Origin: Streptomyces sp. ADI96-02
GTDB taxonomy: Bacteria; Actinomycetota; Actinomycetes; Streptomycetales; Streptomycetaceae
Direction of reading: 5' to 3'
DNA: 64,000 nt
Assembly: GCF_003846185.1 (NCBI RefSeq)
Contig: NZ_ML123034.1
Span: 1,764,470 to 1,828,469 of the forward strand
The notes under the pieces were generated by a model, which worked only from the letters and a program-made list of their open reading frames with translations, made no database searches and was not told where the DNA came from. The position numbers were made by a program, and so were the translations under genes. Below are positions 55,075 to 63,859 of the stretch, one piece after another; position 1 is the stretch's first letter, and each line of letters opens with the position of its first letter.

Positions 55075-56356
55075 CGGGTTCGCACCATTCCTTCTCGCGC
55101 AGGTGTCCGCGCTCCCGCGCCGCCCAGGCGCGCTGCTCGGCCTGCGAGGTGCGGACCGCGCGGGACGCGGTCCGCTGGGCTCCGGCGACTCCGGCCATCC
55201 CCAGCCCCGCGTCGGCGACGTCCGGGTCCTGGCCCATGGCCCGGTACTCCAGCCACAGATGGATGTTGTCGAGCGCCTGCCACGCCCGGCGTTCCCGCGG
55301 CGGCGGGGCGCACGAGCCGATCGACGTGGTGATCACCTGATCCGCCATGGCGATCGCGGCCGTCCGTACGTGGCCTTCCGCGATGTCGAATCCCCGGTCT
55401 CCCAGGTCCGTTCGCCGCAGTCCGAACTCGTGGAAGGTGTCGGGCGCGCGGAATCCCGCGCGGCCGTCGAGCCGCTTCGCCATCCTGGTCAGTTCCGGAA
55501 GGTAGCGGCGGTGCTCGGGCCAGACGCAGACGCGCGGGGTGTCCGGCGCGGCCCGGTCGCACACCGGTCTCACGGCGGACGCGGAACGCTCCGTGCGCAG
55601 GTCGCCGGCGAACGGGAACGCGGCCAGCGCGACGAGCGAGCAGGCGAGGGCCCCGCCGAAGGCCGCCCGCGCGTGGCGGGGCCGCGGTCGGGAGACCGCC
55701 GCCGCCCCGGTCCTCCGCGACGGCAGGGGCGGTGCGGTGACCGCCAGCACGGCGAGGGCCCCGGCCAGCAGGAGCCGGACGGCGACCGGCGTCGGACGCA
55801 CATGGAGATCGGGCGGCCCGGCCAGGACGGTGAACTGGAAGGGCGTCGCGAGCAGGGCGACGAATCCGCCCAGCGCGCAGACGACCGGGGTGAACGCGGC
55901 GGACGGCCACCAGCGTCCGGCCAGGTGCCCCGCGGACGCGAACATCAGCAGCGTCGCCGCGCCCAGCGCGAGGTAGGAGGGCCAGAGGAAGCCCGGCCCG
56001 GCGTCGCGCAGGGAGACGGCGGCGGCGGTGAGGCAGCCGATCGCGTAGGCGAGGAAGCCCAGCGTGAGCGTGGCGGCCAGCCGGGCCGCCTCGGCGTGCC
56101 AACCGGGCCTGGCCGCTCCGCGAAGGGTCTCGGCCATGCCCGCCCGGGAGGCGCGGCCCGCCTGCCAGGCGGAGACGCCCGCGAGCACCGGGCCGAGGAA
56201 GAGCGTGACGATCTGGGCGGCGGCGCTCGCCTCCGGCCATACGCCGATCCAGTAGCGGGAACGGCCGAAGAGGACGACGAGGTCCACGGCGATCAGCACG
56301 GGGAAGGCGGAGAGCAGCGGGGAGCGCCGCACCTCGATGCGGTACGTCGTCAGCAT
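55061..56356 (-). CDS. ABC-2-like permease with extracytoplasmic domain (DUF7224-type)
   Basis: This 431-residue protein starts MLTTYRIEVRRSPLLSAFPVLIAVDLVVLFGR and has about six helices over its first 250 residues, like an ABC-2 permease. Residues 265-430 are hydrophilic and include VRPVCDRAAPDTPRVCVWPEHRRYLPELTRM, a Cys pair, and an SIGSCAPP segment. This part is probably outside the cell and may bind the exported substrate. The ATG at 56356 overlaps the ATPase stop by 7 bp. It is the middle gene of the secreted-peptide/ABC operon. Confidence 0.68.
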   Translation of the reverse strand: MLTTYRIEVRRSPLLSAFPVLIAVDLVVLFGRSRYWIGVWPEASAAAQIVTLFLGPVLAGVSAWQAGRASRAGMAETLRGAARPGWHAEAARLAATLTLGFLAYAIGCLTAAAVSLRDAGPGFLWPSYLALGAATLLMFASAGHLAGRWWPSAAFTPVVCALGGFVALLATPFQFTVLAGPPDLHVRPTPVAVRLLLAGALAVLAVTAPPLPSRRTGAAAVSRPRPRHARAAFGGALACSLVALAAFPFAGDLRTERSASAVRPVCDRAAPDTPRVCVWPEHRRYLPELTRMAKRLDGRAGFRAPDTFHEFGLRRTDLGDRGFDIAEGHVRTAAIAMADQVITTSIGSCAPPPRERRAWQALDNIHLWLEYRAMGQDPDVADAGLGMAGVAGAQRTASRAVRTSQAEQRAWAARERGHLREKEWCEPDANG

Positions 56357-57126
56357 GTCGGCTCCTCGGCCGCCCGGCGGTTGCCGAGGGCGGCCATGTA
56401 GCCGCGCTCCAGCGGGCTGTCGCCCGGGGCCGTCGGCGTCGCCTGCTCGGCCAGTTGGCGCGGGGTGCCGCTGTGCACGACCCGGCCGTCGTTCAGTACG
56501 AGGACGTGGTCGCAAGCGGCGCCCACGTCCTCGACCAGGTGGGTGCTGAGCAGGACGGCCGCGCCCTCGCGGGCCAGGGAGCGGATCAGCTCGCGGAAGT
56601 CGAGGCGTTGGGCGGGGTCGAGTCCCACGGTGGGCTCGTCGAGCAGGACCAGCGAGGGGGAGCCGACGATGGCGGCGGCGATTCCGGCACGGCGGAGCAT
56701 GCCTCCCGACAACGACCTCATCCGATGGCGGGCCCGTTCGGCCAGTCCGACCGCCGCGAGCGCGCTGTCCGTCGCGGGGCCGGCCTTCCGGTCGGGGACC
56801 TCGCGCAACCAGGCGCAGTAGCGGACGAAGTCCGTGACGGTGAACGCCGGGTAGTAGCCGAAGTCCTGGGGCAGGTATCCGATCCGGCGGCGGGCCCTGC
56901 GCGCGTCGCGCTCGCTGCGGACGGGCGCGCCGAAGAGCTCCAGGGTGCCGTCCTGCGGGGGCGCGATGGTGGCGAGCGTGCGCAGGAGGGTCGTTTTCCC
57001 TGCTCCGTTGGGGCCGAGCAGACCGGTGACGCCGGGCAGGAGGCGGAGATCGAGATTCTCGATGATCCGCCGATCGCCGTAGCCCTGTGACACGGACGCC
57101 AGTCGGGCGGAGGGAACAGGCGACAT
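56350..57126 (-). CDS. ABC transporter ATP-binding protein
   Basis: This 258-residue ATPase has GLLGPNGAGKTTLLRTL (Walker A), the Q loop YLPQDFGYYPAFTV, the signature LSGGMLRRAGIAAAIV and Walker B LVLLDEPTVGLDP. The LSGGM signature and PQDFG loop match the drug/bacteriocin-exporter (CcmA-like) subfamily. It drives the two downstream membrane proteins. The ATG at 57126 has GGAG 13 nt upstream. Preceded by a small secreted protein gene on the same strand. Confidence 0.92.
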   Translation of the reverse strand: MSPVPSARLASVSQGYGDRRIIENLDLRLLPGVTGLLGPNGAGKTTLLRTLATIAPPQDGTLELFGAPVRSERDARRARRRIGYLPQDFGYYPAFTVTDFVRYCAWLREVPDRKAGPATDSALAAVGLAERARHRMRSLSGGMLRRAGIAAAIVGSPSLVLLDEPTVGLDPAQRLDFRELIRSLAREGAAVLLSTHLVEDVGAACDHVLVLNDGRVVHSGTPRQLAEQATPTAPGDSPLERGYMAALGNRRAAEEPTC

Positions 57127-57230
57127 GAAGTGTGTTTCTCCGGAATACGGTGTGGGCCCGCCCGGAAGCGGACCCACGTCATGGGCGGCGGATGGTCAGC
57201 AGATCGGCGGACGGTCAGCAGATCAGGAGG

Positions 57231-57563
57231 TCAGGAGGTCACGCGCGTCTTGTTGATCCTGATGGTGCATTCGTGGCGGTCGAATTTTCCTTTGTACCCG
57301 TACTTCAGGACTTTCCAGTTCCACTGGTCGATCTCGGCCCTGCAGTCGTACTCCACGTCGTAGCCGTTGACGCCGGCGGTCGACTTCGTGCAGTAGGCGT
57401 GGCCTGCCGTGGTGTACCAGTAGCCCCGGCAACCGTCGGTCCAGCGCGCCTCATGGGCGGCGTCGGACAGGGGTGCGGAGAGCGCGAGGGCGGCGGCGGA
57501 CAGTGCGGCGATGCCGCAGATCCTCGCGGACGTGATGGACAGGCGTGTGACGAGCGAAGGCAT
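57231..57563 (-). CDS. Small secreted four-cysteine protein
   Basis: This 110-residue precursor has a signal peptide (basic MPSLVTRLSITSAR, Ala/Leu core, cleavage near SDAA). The mature part of about 75 residues is rich in Tyr, Trp and Lys, with cysteines at 45, 58, 74 and 99, enough for two disulfides. A strong GGGAGGG site precedes the ATG. It lies 104 bp before an ABC transporter operon on the same strand. That arrangement resembles bacteriocin or secreted-toxin loci with immunity transporters, such as the lactococcin 972 type, though I see no clear homology. Unknown function. Confidence 0.7.
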   Translation of the reverse strand: MPSLVTRLSITSARICGIAALSAAALALSAPLSDAAHEARWTDGCRGYWYTTAGHAYCTKSTAGVNGYDVEYDCRAEIDQWNWKVLKYGYKGKFDRHECTIRINKTRVTS

Positions 57564-58004
57564 TTTCCCTCCCCCAAGGAATGTTCCCCGACTTCTTTTC
57601 GACGCCCAGCACTCCCTGGTGGCAATCATCTACGATCACATGAAACCGATCATAGGATAATTACCTTTAATGGATGGTTGGGCGAGGGCGCCAGGTCGCT
57701 GATCACGAATTCCCCAGCGCATCCTGAAACATTACCCACGCCATGAACAGCCGGTCAACGCCGAGTAAAAGACCGTTCACACGAACATGCGGAATGGCCG
57801 AAATCACGCCCTCGGCAAACGGTGGCGTCACCTCCACCGAGCCGCCTGTGCTCGATGCGCAGGAATGCCTTTCCCGGCCCGGGGCGGCACGGCTCTCCCG
57901 GACCGGCCCGGGAGAGCCGGGAAAGGCGGGAGAGCCGGGAGAGCCGGGAAAGGCGGGAAAGGCGGGAAAGGCGGGAAAGGCCCCCCGCCCCCGAGGCGGT
58001 CGCG
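57564..58004. other. Intergenic region with lower GC and a 9-bp tandem repeat
   Basis: The part near 57630-57680 is AT-rich (gataattacctttaatgg) and probably holds the promoter of the secreted protein gene on the minus strand. The other half contains eight tandem 9-bp units (57908-57979). No convincing gene; a short minus-strand frame (57703-57850) with a TTA codon is doubtful. Confidence 0.4.
57908..57979. repeat. Eight tandem 9-bp repeats
   Basis: The unit is (c/g)cggga(g/a)ag, repeated 8 times without spacers just beyond the aldo/keto reductase stop. It is purine-rich on the plus strand. Probably a variable-number slippage tract. Confidence 0.75.
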
Positions 58005-59021
58005 CTACTCGCGGGCGGTCGCGGTGCTGCTCATGTCCGGGTAGCGGTCGCCCGCCACCCGGCCCGCGATCGGCTCCAGCCGGTCCAGGTCGTCCGCGCT
58101 CAGGACCAGGCGGGTCGCCGCCACGTTCTCCAGCAGGCGGCTGCGCTTGCGGGTGCCCGGGATGGGGACCACGGGCAGGTGGTGCACCCGGGCCCGCTGC
58201 TGCACCCAGGCGAGGGCCACCTGCGCGGGAGTCGCCCCGTGCGCCGCGGCGATCTCGCGCACGGGAGCCAGGAGCGCCGCGTTCGTCCGGGCGTTGTCGC
58301 CCGTGAAACGCGGCTGGTACTTGCGGAAGTCGCCCTCGCCCAGCTCCTTGCCCGCGTCGGAGAACGCCCCCGTGAGGAAGCCCCGGCCGAGCGGCGAGTA
58401 CGGCACGAAGGTGACGCCCAGCTCCGCCGCCGCGCCGACCGCGCTCTTCTCGACGTCCCGGCTGAAGAGGGACCACTCCGACTGGAGGGCGGCGATCGGG
58501 TGCACCGCGTACGCCTCGCGCAGCTCCGCGCCGGTCACCTCGCTCAGTCCGAGGTGCCTGACCTTGCCCTGCCGGACCAGTTCCGCCATGGCCCCGACCG
58601 ATTCGGCCAGCGGGACGGCGGGGTCGCGGCGGTGCATGTAGTAGAGGTCGATGACGTCGGTGCTCAGCCGGCGCAGGCTGGCCTCGACGGCGGTGCGGAT
58701 GTAGGCCGGGTCGTTGCTGACGGCCCGGTACTCGGGATCGTCGGTCCGCACCAGCGCGAACTTGGTGGCCAGCGTGATCTCGTCGCGGTGCGCGCCGACG
58801 AACGGGGCCAGGAACTCCTCGTTGGCCCCGCGCCCGTAGGCGTCGGCGGTGTCGAAGAGCGTGACGCCCGCCTCCAGCGCCGCGTCGAGGGTGTCGCGGG
58901 CCGCGGCCTCGTCGGTGGCTCCGTAGAACTCGCTCATGCCCATGCAGCCGAGCCCCTGGACACCGACCTGCGGCCCTCCGGCTCCGAGCTCCACCGTGGC
59001 GATGATCCTGTCGTCAGTCAT
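58005..59021 (-). CDS. Aldo/keto reductase
   Basis: This 338-residue NADPH-dependent oxidoreductase has the AKR tetrad: LFDTADAYGRGANEEFLAP (Asp and Tyr), ITLATKFALV (Lys) and DLYYMHRRDP (His). The cofactor region is VPIPGTRKRSRLLENVAATRLVLSADDLDRL. Size and sequence fit the AKR12/13 group (YajO/Tas-like). The native aldehyde or ketone is not known. The ATG at 59021 is the first in frame. Confidence 0.92.
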   Translation of the reverse strand: MTDDRIIATVELGAGGPQVGVQGLGCMGMSEFYGATDEAAARDTLDAALEAGVTLFDTADAYGRGANEEFLAPFVGAHRDEITLATKFALVRTDDPEYRAVSNDPAYIRTAVEASLRRLSTDVIDLYYMHRRDPAVPLAESVGAMAELVRQGKVRHLGLSEVTGAELREAYAVHPIAALQSEWSLFSRDVEKSAVGAAAELGVTFVPYSPLGRGFLTGAFSDAGKELGEGDFRKYQPRFTGDNARTNAALLAPVREIAAAHGATPAQVALAWVQQRARVHHLPVVPIPGTRKRSRLLENVAATRLVLSADDLDRLEPIAGRVAGDRYPDMSSTATARE

Positions 59022-59252
59022 CAGGCACTGTGCCTTTCCGGCGCCCTTCGGACGCCCGCAGAGGACTCGATCCTGTGATCGGGGACGGCGAGCGTGCCGC
59101 GCGGCTCCGTGAACCGCGATCCCCTGCCAGTCTCGGCTTGCCGACGTCGGCGGGCCAGTCGGGATCGCGGCCGGCGACGCCGTGCCGTCCGCATCCGTGC
59201 GGACCCGGGCCCGCCACCGGCGTCGCGTACGCGGGCGTTAGGCTCGTGGCCC

Positions 59253-60065
59253 ATGGAGAGCCTGCGGATCATCGACACCTGGCCCGTCCCGACCGCGGCA
59301 GCCGCCGTCGTCCGCGCGGACGGCACCGTCCTCGGTACGCACGGCCCGACCGCTCACCGCTTCGCCCTGGCCTCCGTCACCAAGCCGCTCGCGGCCTACG
59401 CGGCGCTGGTGGCGTACGAGGAGGGGGCCGTCGAGCTGGACGAACCGGCCGGCCCCGAGGGCTCCACCGTGCGCCACCTCCTCGCCCACACCAGCGGCCT
59501 CGCCTTCGACGAGTACCGCGTGACGGCCCCGCCCGGCACCCGGCGGCTGTACTCCAACGCGGGCTTCGAGGTGCTCGGCGACCACATCGCCAAGGCGTCC
59601 GGCATCCCGTTCCCGGAGTACCTGCGCCAGGCGGTCCTGGAGCCGCTGGGCATGACGTCGACGTCGCTGGACGGCTCGCCCGCCCGCGACGGCGTCTCCA
59701 CGGTGGACGACCTGGTGCGCTTCGCCGCCGAGGTCCAGGCGCCCCGCCTGCTCGATCCCCGTACGGTCCTCGAAGCGCAGACCGTCGTCCACCCCGGCCT
59801 CAAGGGCGTCCTGCCGGGCTACGGCCACCAGAGCCCGAACGACTGGGGCCTCGGCTTCGAGATCCGCGACTCCAAGTCCCCGCACTGGACGGGTGCTTCG
59901 TCGTCCCCGGCGACGTTCGGGCACTTCGGCCAGTCGGGCACGTTCCTGTGGATCGACCCGGTCGCGGGCGCGGCCTGCGTGGCCCTGGCCGACCGCGACT
60001 TCGGACCGTGGGCGGCCGAGGTCTGGACCCCGTTCACGGACGCGGTCCTCGCCGAGCTGACCTGA
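59253..60065 (+). CDS. Serine hydrolase (beta-lactamase/DD-peptidase family)
   Basis: This 270-residue protein has the class C/esterase-type motifs: SVTK (S-x-x-K) near residue 40, YSNAGFEVLGDHI (Y-x-N) near 110, and HFGQSG (replacing K-T-G) near 230. There is no signal peptide, so it is likely a cytosolic esterase or peptidase rather than a beta-lactamase. The ATG at 59253 has TAGGCT ending 8 nt upstream and no ribosome site, hence probably leaderless. Substrate unknown. Confidence 0.88.
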   Translation: MESLRIIDTWPVPTAAAAVVRADGTVLGTHGPTAHRFALASVTKPLAAYAALVAYEEGAVELDEPAGPEGSTVRHLLAHTSGLAFDEYRVTAPPGTRRLYSNAGFEVLGDHIAKASGIPFPEYLRQAVLEPLGMTSTSLDGSPARDGVSTVDDLVRFAAEVQAPRLLDPRTVLEAQTVVHPGLKGVLPGYGHQSPNDWGLGFEIRDSKSPHWTGASSSPATFGHFGQSGTFLWIDPVAGAACVALADRDFGPWAAEVWTPFTDAVLAELT

Positions 60066-60123
60066 CCGGACCGGACCTGACCCGACCTGACCCGTTCCCC
60101 GTATTGCCTTCACTTCCAGCCAT

Positions 60124-60140
60124 TGCAACGCGTCGTTGCA
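60124..60140. promoter_or_regulatory. Palindrome upstream of the P450 promoter
   Basis: TGCAACGCGTCGTTGCA is a perfect 7-3-7 inverted repeat 61 bp upstream of the P450 -35 box. More TTGCA words follow (60136, 60155). It is a likely regulator site, perhaps for an activator. Confidence 0.5.
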
Positions 60141-60200
60141 TTCGATCGCTGCCATTGCACCAATTAACCCCTTCCCAGCTGGAGTTCCGCGTTCCCACGA

Positions 60201-60229
60201 TTGACGACATCGTGAAGGCAACGTAGCTT
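60201..60229 (+). promoter_or_regulatory. Promoter of the P450-ferredoxin operon
   Basis: TTGACG (60201) and TAGCTT (60224) are spaced exactly 17 nt and lie 46 nt before the P450 ATG, a good sigma-70/HrdB-type promoter. Confidence 0.6.
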
Positions 60230-60275
60230 TCGGGCGACCGCAAACACGTCATATCGCGAAACGGGGAAGAGCGAC

Positions 60276-61469
60276 ATGAACGAGTCCCTACACATCGTCG
60301 ACGAGCTGCCGGCGGAGCGCGCGGCCGGCTGCCCGTTCGACCCGCCGGCCGAGCTGCTCGACGCCCGCGAGCACGGGCCCATCAGCGGCTACACCCATCC
60401 CGGCGGCAGACCGGGCTGGGTGGTCACCGGATACGAGATGGTGCGATCCGTCCTGGCCGACCCCCGGTTCAGCTCGCGCAAGGACCTGATGAACGTCGTC
60501 GACTTCCAGCTCCCTCCGGCCCCGCCCGGCGAGTTCCTTCTCATGGACGATCCGGAGCACAGCCGCTACCGGAAGCCCCTGGTGGGCAAGTTCACCGTGC
60601 GGCGGATGAGGATGCTCACCGAGCGGATCGAGCAGATCACCGCCGGCTGCCTGGACGCCATGGAGGAGGCCGGACCGCCGACGGACCTGGTGACCGCGTT
60701 CGCCAAGCCCATCCCGACCATGGTGATCTGCGAGATCCTGGGCGTGCCGTACGGGGACCGGGCTTCCTTCCAGGAGCAGATCGACGCCTTCATGGGCGGG
60801 GAGGTCAGCGACGAGGAGCTGATCGCGGCCTACACCGCGACCCAGGAGTACCTGGCGGAACTGGTCGCGGCGAAGCGCGCCGAGCCCACCGACGACGTCC
60901 TCAGCGAACTCACCGACAGCGATCTGACCGACGAGGAGTTGAAAGGGATCAGCCTCCTCCTCCTGGCGGCCGGATTCGACACCACCGCGAACATGCTGTC
61001 CCTCGGCACCTTCGCGCTCCTCCAGAATCCGCGGCAACTCGCGGCACTGCGCGACGATCCCGCGCTCACCGACGGGGCCGTCGAGGAACTGCTGCGCTAC
61101 CTGAGCGTCGCCAAGACCTTCCACCGCACGGCGCTGGAAGACGTGGAGCTGGGCGGCCGGACCGTCAAGGCCGGCACGACCGTCCTCCTCTCGTACAACA
61201 CCGCCAACCGCGATCCCGACCGCTTCACCGACCCGCATACGCTGGACCTCCGCAGGCAGGCCGCCGGGCACCTGGCCTTCAGCCACGGCATCCACCAGTG
61301 CCTGGGGCAGCAGTTGGCCCGCGTCGAGATGCGGGTCGCGTTCCGTGCGCTGCTCGACCGCTTCCCCACCCTGCGCCTGGCCGTGCCGGCCGCCGACGTC
61401 GGCCTGAGGCCCGAGACCGCCGACATCTTCGGAGTGAAGCGCCTGCCGGTCACCTGGGACGCGAAGTGA
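60276..61469 (+). CDS. Cytochrome P450 (CYP105/107-like)
   Basis: This 397-residue P450 has LLMDDPEHSRYRKPLVGKFTVRRM in the C-helix region, the I-helix LLLAAGFDTTANML near residue 230, E-x-x-R in VEELLRYL near 270 and the heme loop FSHGIHQCLGQQLAR with the Cys near 344. It hydroxylates an unknown substrate, probably a natural product or xenobiotic. The ferredoxin gene overlaps its stop, and an exporter follows, suggesting modification followed by efflux. The ATG at 60276 has a GGGAAG site. Confidence 0.93.
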   Translation: MNESLHIVDELPAERAAGCPFDPPAELLDAREHGPISGYTHPGGRPGWVVTGYEMVRSVLADPRFSSRKDLMNVVDFQLPPAPPGEFLLMDDPEHSRYRKPLVGKFTVRRMRMLTERIEQITAGCLDAMEEAGPPTDLVTAFAKPIPTMVICEILGVPYGDRASFQEQIDAFMGGEVSDEELIAAYTATQEYLAELVAAKRAEPTDDVLSELTDSDLTDEELKGISLLLLAAGFDTTANMLSLGTFALLQNPRQLAALRDDPALTDGAVEELLRYLSVAKTFHRTALEDVELGGRTVKAGTTVLLSYNTANRDPDRFTDPHTLDLRRQAAGHLAFSHGIHQCLGQQLARVEMRVAFRALLDRFPTLRLAVPAADVGLRPETADIFGVKRLPVTWDAK

Positions 61470-61714
61470 GCACGTGGCGCCTGAGCGTCGACCGTGAGCG
61501 CTGCATCGGCGCCGGCATGTGCGTCATGACCGCCCCCGACGTCTTCGACCAGGACCAGGACGAGGGCCTGGTGCTCCTGTCGCACGCCGAGCCGCACGCC
61601 GCCCACCGCGCGGCCGTACGGATGGCCGTCGGCGTCTGCCCCTCCCGGGCGATCACCCTCCACGAGCCGGACCCCGACGGCCCCTCCGGCCTTTCGAGCC
61701 CGCCCGACGCCTGA
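61466..61714 (+). CDS. [3Fe-4S] ferredoxin, P450 redox partner
   Basis: This 82-residue ferredoxin has C13-x5-C19 (RCIGAGMC) and C58-Pro near the C-terminus. The three-Cys pattern indicates a [3Fe-4S] cluster, as in Streptomyces P450 partners of the Fdx-B type. The GTG at 61466 overlaps the P450 stop. The open frame to its left is a shadow. An extra Pro/Ser-rich tail of about 15 residues follows the fold. Confidence 0.93.
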   Translation: MSTWRLSVDRERCIGAGMCVMTAPDVFDQDQDEGLVLLSHAEPHAAHRAAVRMAVGVCPSRAITLHEPDPDGPSGLSSPPDA

Positions 61715-61784
61715 TCTCGCCGCGAGGTGGCCGGTGCGCCGCCTCGCGGCGGTTCGTCCGTTCGTAACTTCACCATCCGGAAGG

Positions 61785-61800
61785 TATAGTTCCATGGAAC
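61785..61800 (+). promoter_or_regulatory. Exporter promoter with overlapping operator
   Basis: TATAGT (61785-61790) is a likely -10, with TTCGTA at 61761 as a weak -35 (18-nt spacer). The perfect palindrome GTTCCATGGAAC (61789-61800) overlaps the -10, so a repressor may block it. No regulator gene is adjacent in the window. Confidence 0.5.
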
Positions 61801-61830
61801 GGAAAGCACACGCCTGAAAGGTTCACGGAG

Positions 61831-63330
61831 ATGGTTCAGGACGCGAGGCGGCGCTGGCTGCTGTTGGCAGTGGTGGGCGCGGGTCTCCTGCTGATCACTC
61901 TGGACAACTCGATCCTCTACGCGGCGCTGCCGACCCTGGTGGACGACCTCGGCGCGAGCAGTTCCCAGAGCCTGTGGATCATCAACGCCTATCCGGTGGT
62001 GATGGCCGGGCTGCTGCTGGGCAGCGGCACGCTGGGCGACCGGATCGGGCACCGGAGGATGTTCCTGATCGGACTGGTGGTCTTCGGGGTCGCCTCGCTG
62101 GCCGCCGCGTTCTCACCGACCGCGGATACCTTGATCGCGGCACGGGCGTTCCTGGCCGTGGGCGCGGCGGCGATGATGCCCGCGACGCTCGCGCTGATCC
62201 GCGTCACGTTCCACGACGAGCGCGAGCGCAACGTCGCCATCGCGGTCTGGGGAAGTCTCGCGCTCGTGGGCGGCGCCCTGGGCCCGATCATCGGCGGGCT
62301 GCTGCTCAACAGCTTCTGGTGGGGCTCGGTCTTCCTCGTCAACGTCCCCGTGGTCGTCGCGGCGCTCATCGCGACGCTGGTCCTGGCCCCGCCCAACGAC
62401 GCGGACCCCACCAAGCGGTGGGACCTGGTCTCCTCGCTCCTGGCGCTCGTCGCCCTCGTCGGCCTGGTGATCGCGATCAAGGAGACCGCGAAGCCCGACC
62501 CCGCGCCTGCGCCCATCGCCATCGCCCTCCTCGCGGCCGTGGTCGGCGGATGGGCGTTCGCCCGGCGGCAGCACCGCCTGCCCTACCCTCTGCTGGACTT
62601 CGCGATCTTCCGCAACCGGGCCTTCCTCGCCGGGGTCCTGTCGGCCGGGTTCTCGTTGTTCGCCCTCGCCGGCATCCAGCTGATCACCACCCAGCGGTTC
62701 CAGCTCGTGGAGGGCTACACCCCACTGGGCGCCGGTCTGCTGGTCGCCGCCGTCGCACTGGGGGCCCTGCCGCTCGCCATGGTCGGCGGCGCCATCCTGC
62801 ACAAGGTCGGCCTGCTGCCCCTCATCGCGGGCGGCCTGGCCCTCGGCACGGTCGGCTCCGCCCTGGTGCTGCTGAACTTCGACTCCAGCACCGGTCTCCT
62901 CATCACCGGGCTGCTCGTCACGGGCGCCGGTCTCGGAGCCGCGATGTCCGTGGCCTCCAGCGCGATCATGGGCAACGTCCCGGCCAGCCGGGCGGGCATG
63001 GCCTCCTCCGTGGAGGAGGTGTCCTACGAGTTCGGCAGCCTCATCGCGGTCGCACTGCTCGGCAGTCTCCTGACCGGCGTCTACGCCGCGACCGTCGATC
63101 TGCCCGCCGGCGTCCCCGACTCCGCGCGCGACAGCCTCGACAAGGCGCTCACCCTGGCCGGGAACGACAACCCGTCGCTGGTCACGGCCGCGTCCACCGC
63201 GTTCGACGGGGCCTACTTCACCGTGATGGTCGTGGTCACCGCCGTCATGGCCGTCGGCACGATCGTGACGGGGCTCCTGCTGCGCCGCCACGGACCCGGT
63301 TCTGCCCTGTCCGCCCCCGTGCACCACTGA
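61831..63330 (+). CDS. DHA2-family MFS efflux transporter
   Basis: This 499-residue, 14-helix exporter has LLLITLDNSILYAALPTLVDDL in helix 1, GTLGDRIGHRRMFLIG in loop 2-3, and motif C as AVWGSLALVGGALGPIIGGLLL. It probably removes toxic compounds such as drugs or the P450 product. It has its own promoter and operator, so it can be induced apart from the P450. The ATG at 61831 has CACGGAG upstream; spacing is short. Confidence 0.92.
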   Translation: MVQDARRRWLLLAVVGAGLLLITLDNSILYAALPTLVDDLGASSSQSLWIINAYPVVMAGLLLGSGTLGDRIGHRRMFLIGLVVFGVASLAAAFSPTADTLIAARAFLAVGAAAMMPATLALIRVTFHDERERNVAIAVWGSLALVGGALGPIIGGLLLNSFWWGSVFLVNVPVVVAALIATLVLAPPNDADPTKRWDLVSSLLALVALVGLVIAIKETAKPDPAPAPIAIALLAAVVGGWAFARRQHRLPYPLLDFAIFRNRAFLAGVLSAGFSLFALAGIQLITTQRFQLVEGYTPLGAGLLVAAVALGALPLAMVGGAILHKVGLLPLIAGGLALGTVGSALVLLNFDSSTGLLITGLLVTGAGLGAAMSVASSAIMGNVPASRAGMASSVEEVSYEFGSLIAVALLGSLLTGVYAATVDLPAGVPDSARDSLDKALTLAGNDNPSLVTAASTAFDGAYFTVMVVVTAVMAVGTIVTGLLLRRHGPGSALSAPVHH

Positions 63331-63859
63331 GCTTCTTCAGCGTTGCCGCTCCAGAGGGAGGACGGCTTTGGCGATTGACGTCATGCGGTTCGGACTGCAT
63401 CGGGATCTGCGGAAGATCTGCCAGGACTTGAGCCAGGGGCCGCCGCCCTGGTAGGCGCGATCGGCCAGATGGTGACCCACTCCACGAGCAGCGCCTCAAC
63501 CCCAGACTCCCACCCTCGCGTACCAGACCTACTGGGGAATCCCCTTGAGTTTCTGTCGTCAAATGTCACGCCCATATCAGGAGGGACGCGAGGGCGACGG
63601 CGGCTTCATGGGACTCGACGGGCTTGTCGCGTCGGGTGGCGATGCCATGCCATTGGTCGGGTAGCCGGGTCACGTCGGAGCCGTGACCCGGCCTCCTCCA
63701 CTTGGTCGGCTGCTTGCGACGCTGCCTCACCGGCACCGTCCTCGCCGGTCAGGCAATGGGCGAACCCGACTGCACAGTTGGGGTGTTCCCCTGGGGTTCC
63801 GAAGGTGTTCGGGGGATTACCTGGATCTAGCCATTTTCTTTTAGACCCAGGAGTCTGTG
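63331..63859. other. Accessory region after the exporter
   Basis: This 529-bp stretch holds an IS5-type transposase remnant (63566-63680) and a 10-bp perfect hairpin (63664-63673 / 63683-63692). Its mixed base composition and lack of intact genes suggest remains of insertions. The final 60 bp are the upstream region of the secreted protein gene. Confidence 0.45.
63566..63680 (-). pseudogene. IS5-family transposase C-terminal remnant
   Basis: The minus strand encodes QWHGIATRRDKPVESHEAAVALASLLIWA and then TGA. It closely matches the C-terminus of IS5-group transposases (R/Q-W-x-G-I-A-T-R-x-D-K). No upstream catalytic domain is present in the window, so only the tail remains. It marks a former insertion beside the MFS gene. 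Confidence 0.6.

Noticed and set aside
57703..57850. Short minus-strand frame ending VNGLLLGVDRLFMAWVMFQDALGNS
   Set aside because: Hydrophobic and with a TTA codon, but no good ribosome site, no family, and the long version runs through the aldo/keto reductase in the wrong frame.
57908..57979. Possible CRISPR array
   Set aside because: Units are 9 bp with no spacers, so it is a simple tandem repeat. No cas genes are in the window.
63381..63575. 64-codon minus frame near the IS remnant
   Set aside because: No ribosome site or motif; it overlaps the end of the transposase remnant in another frame.
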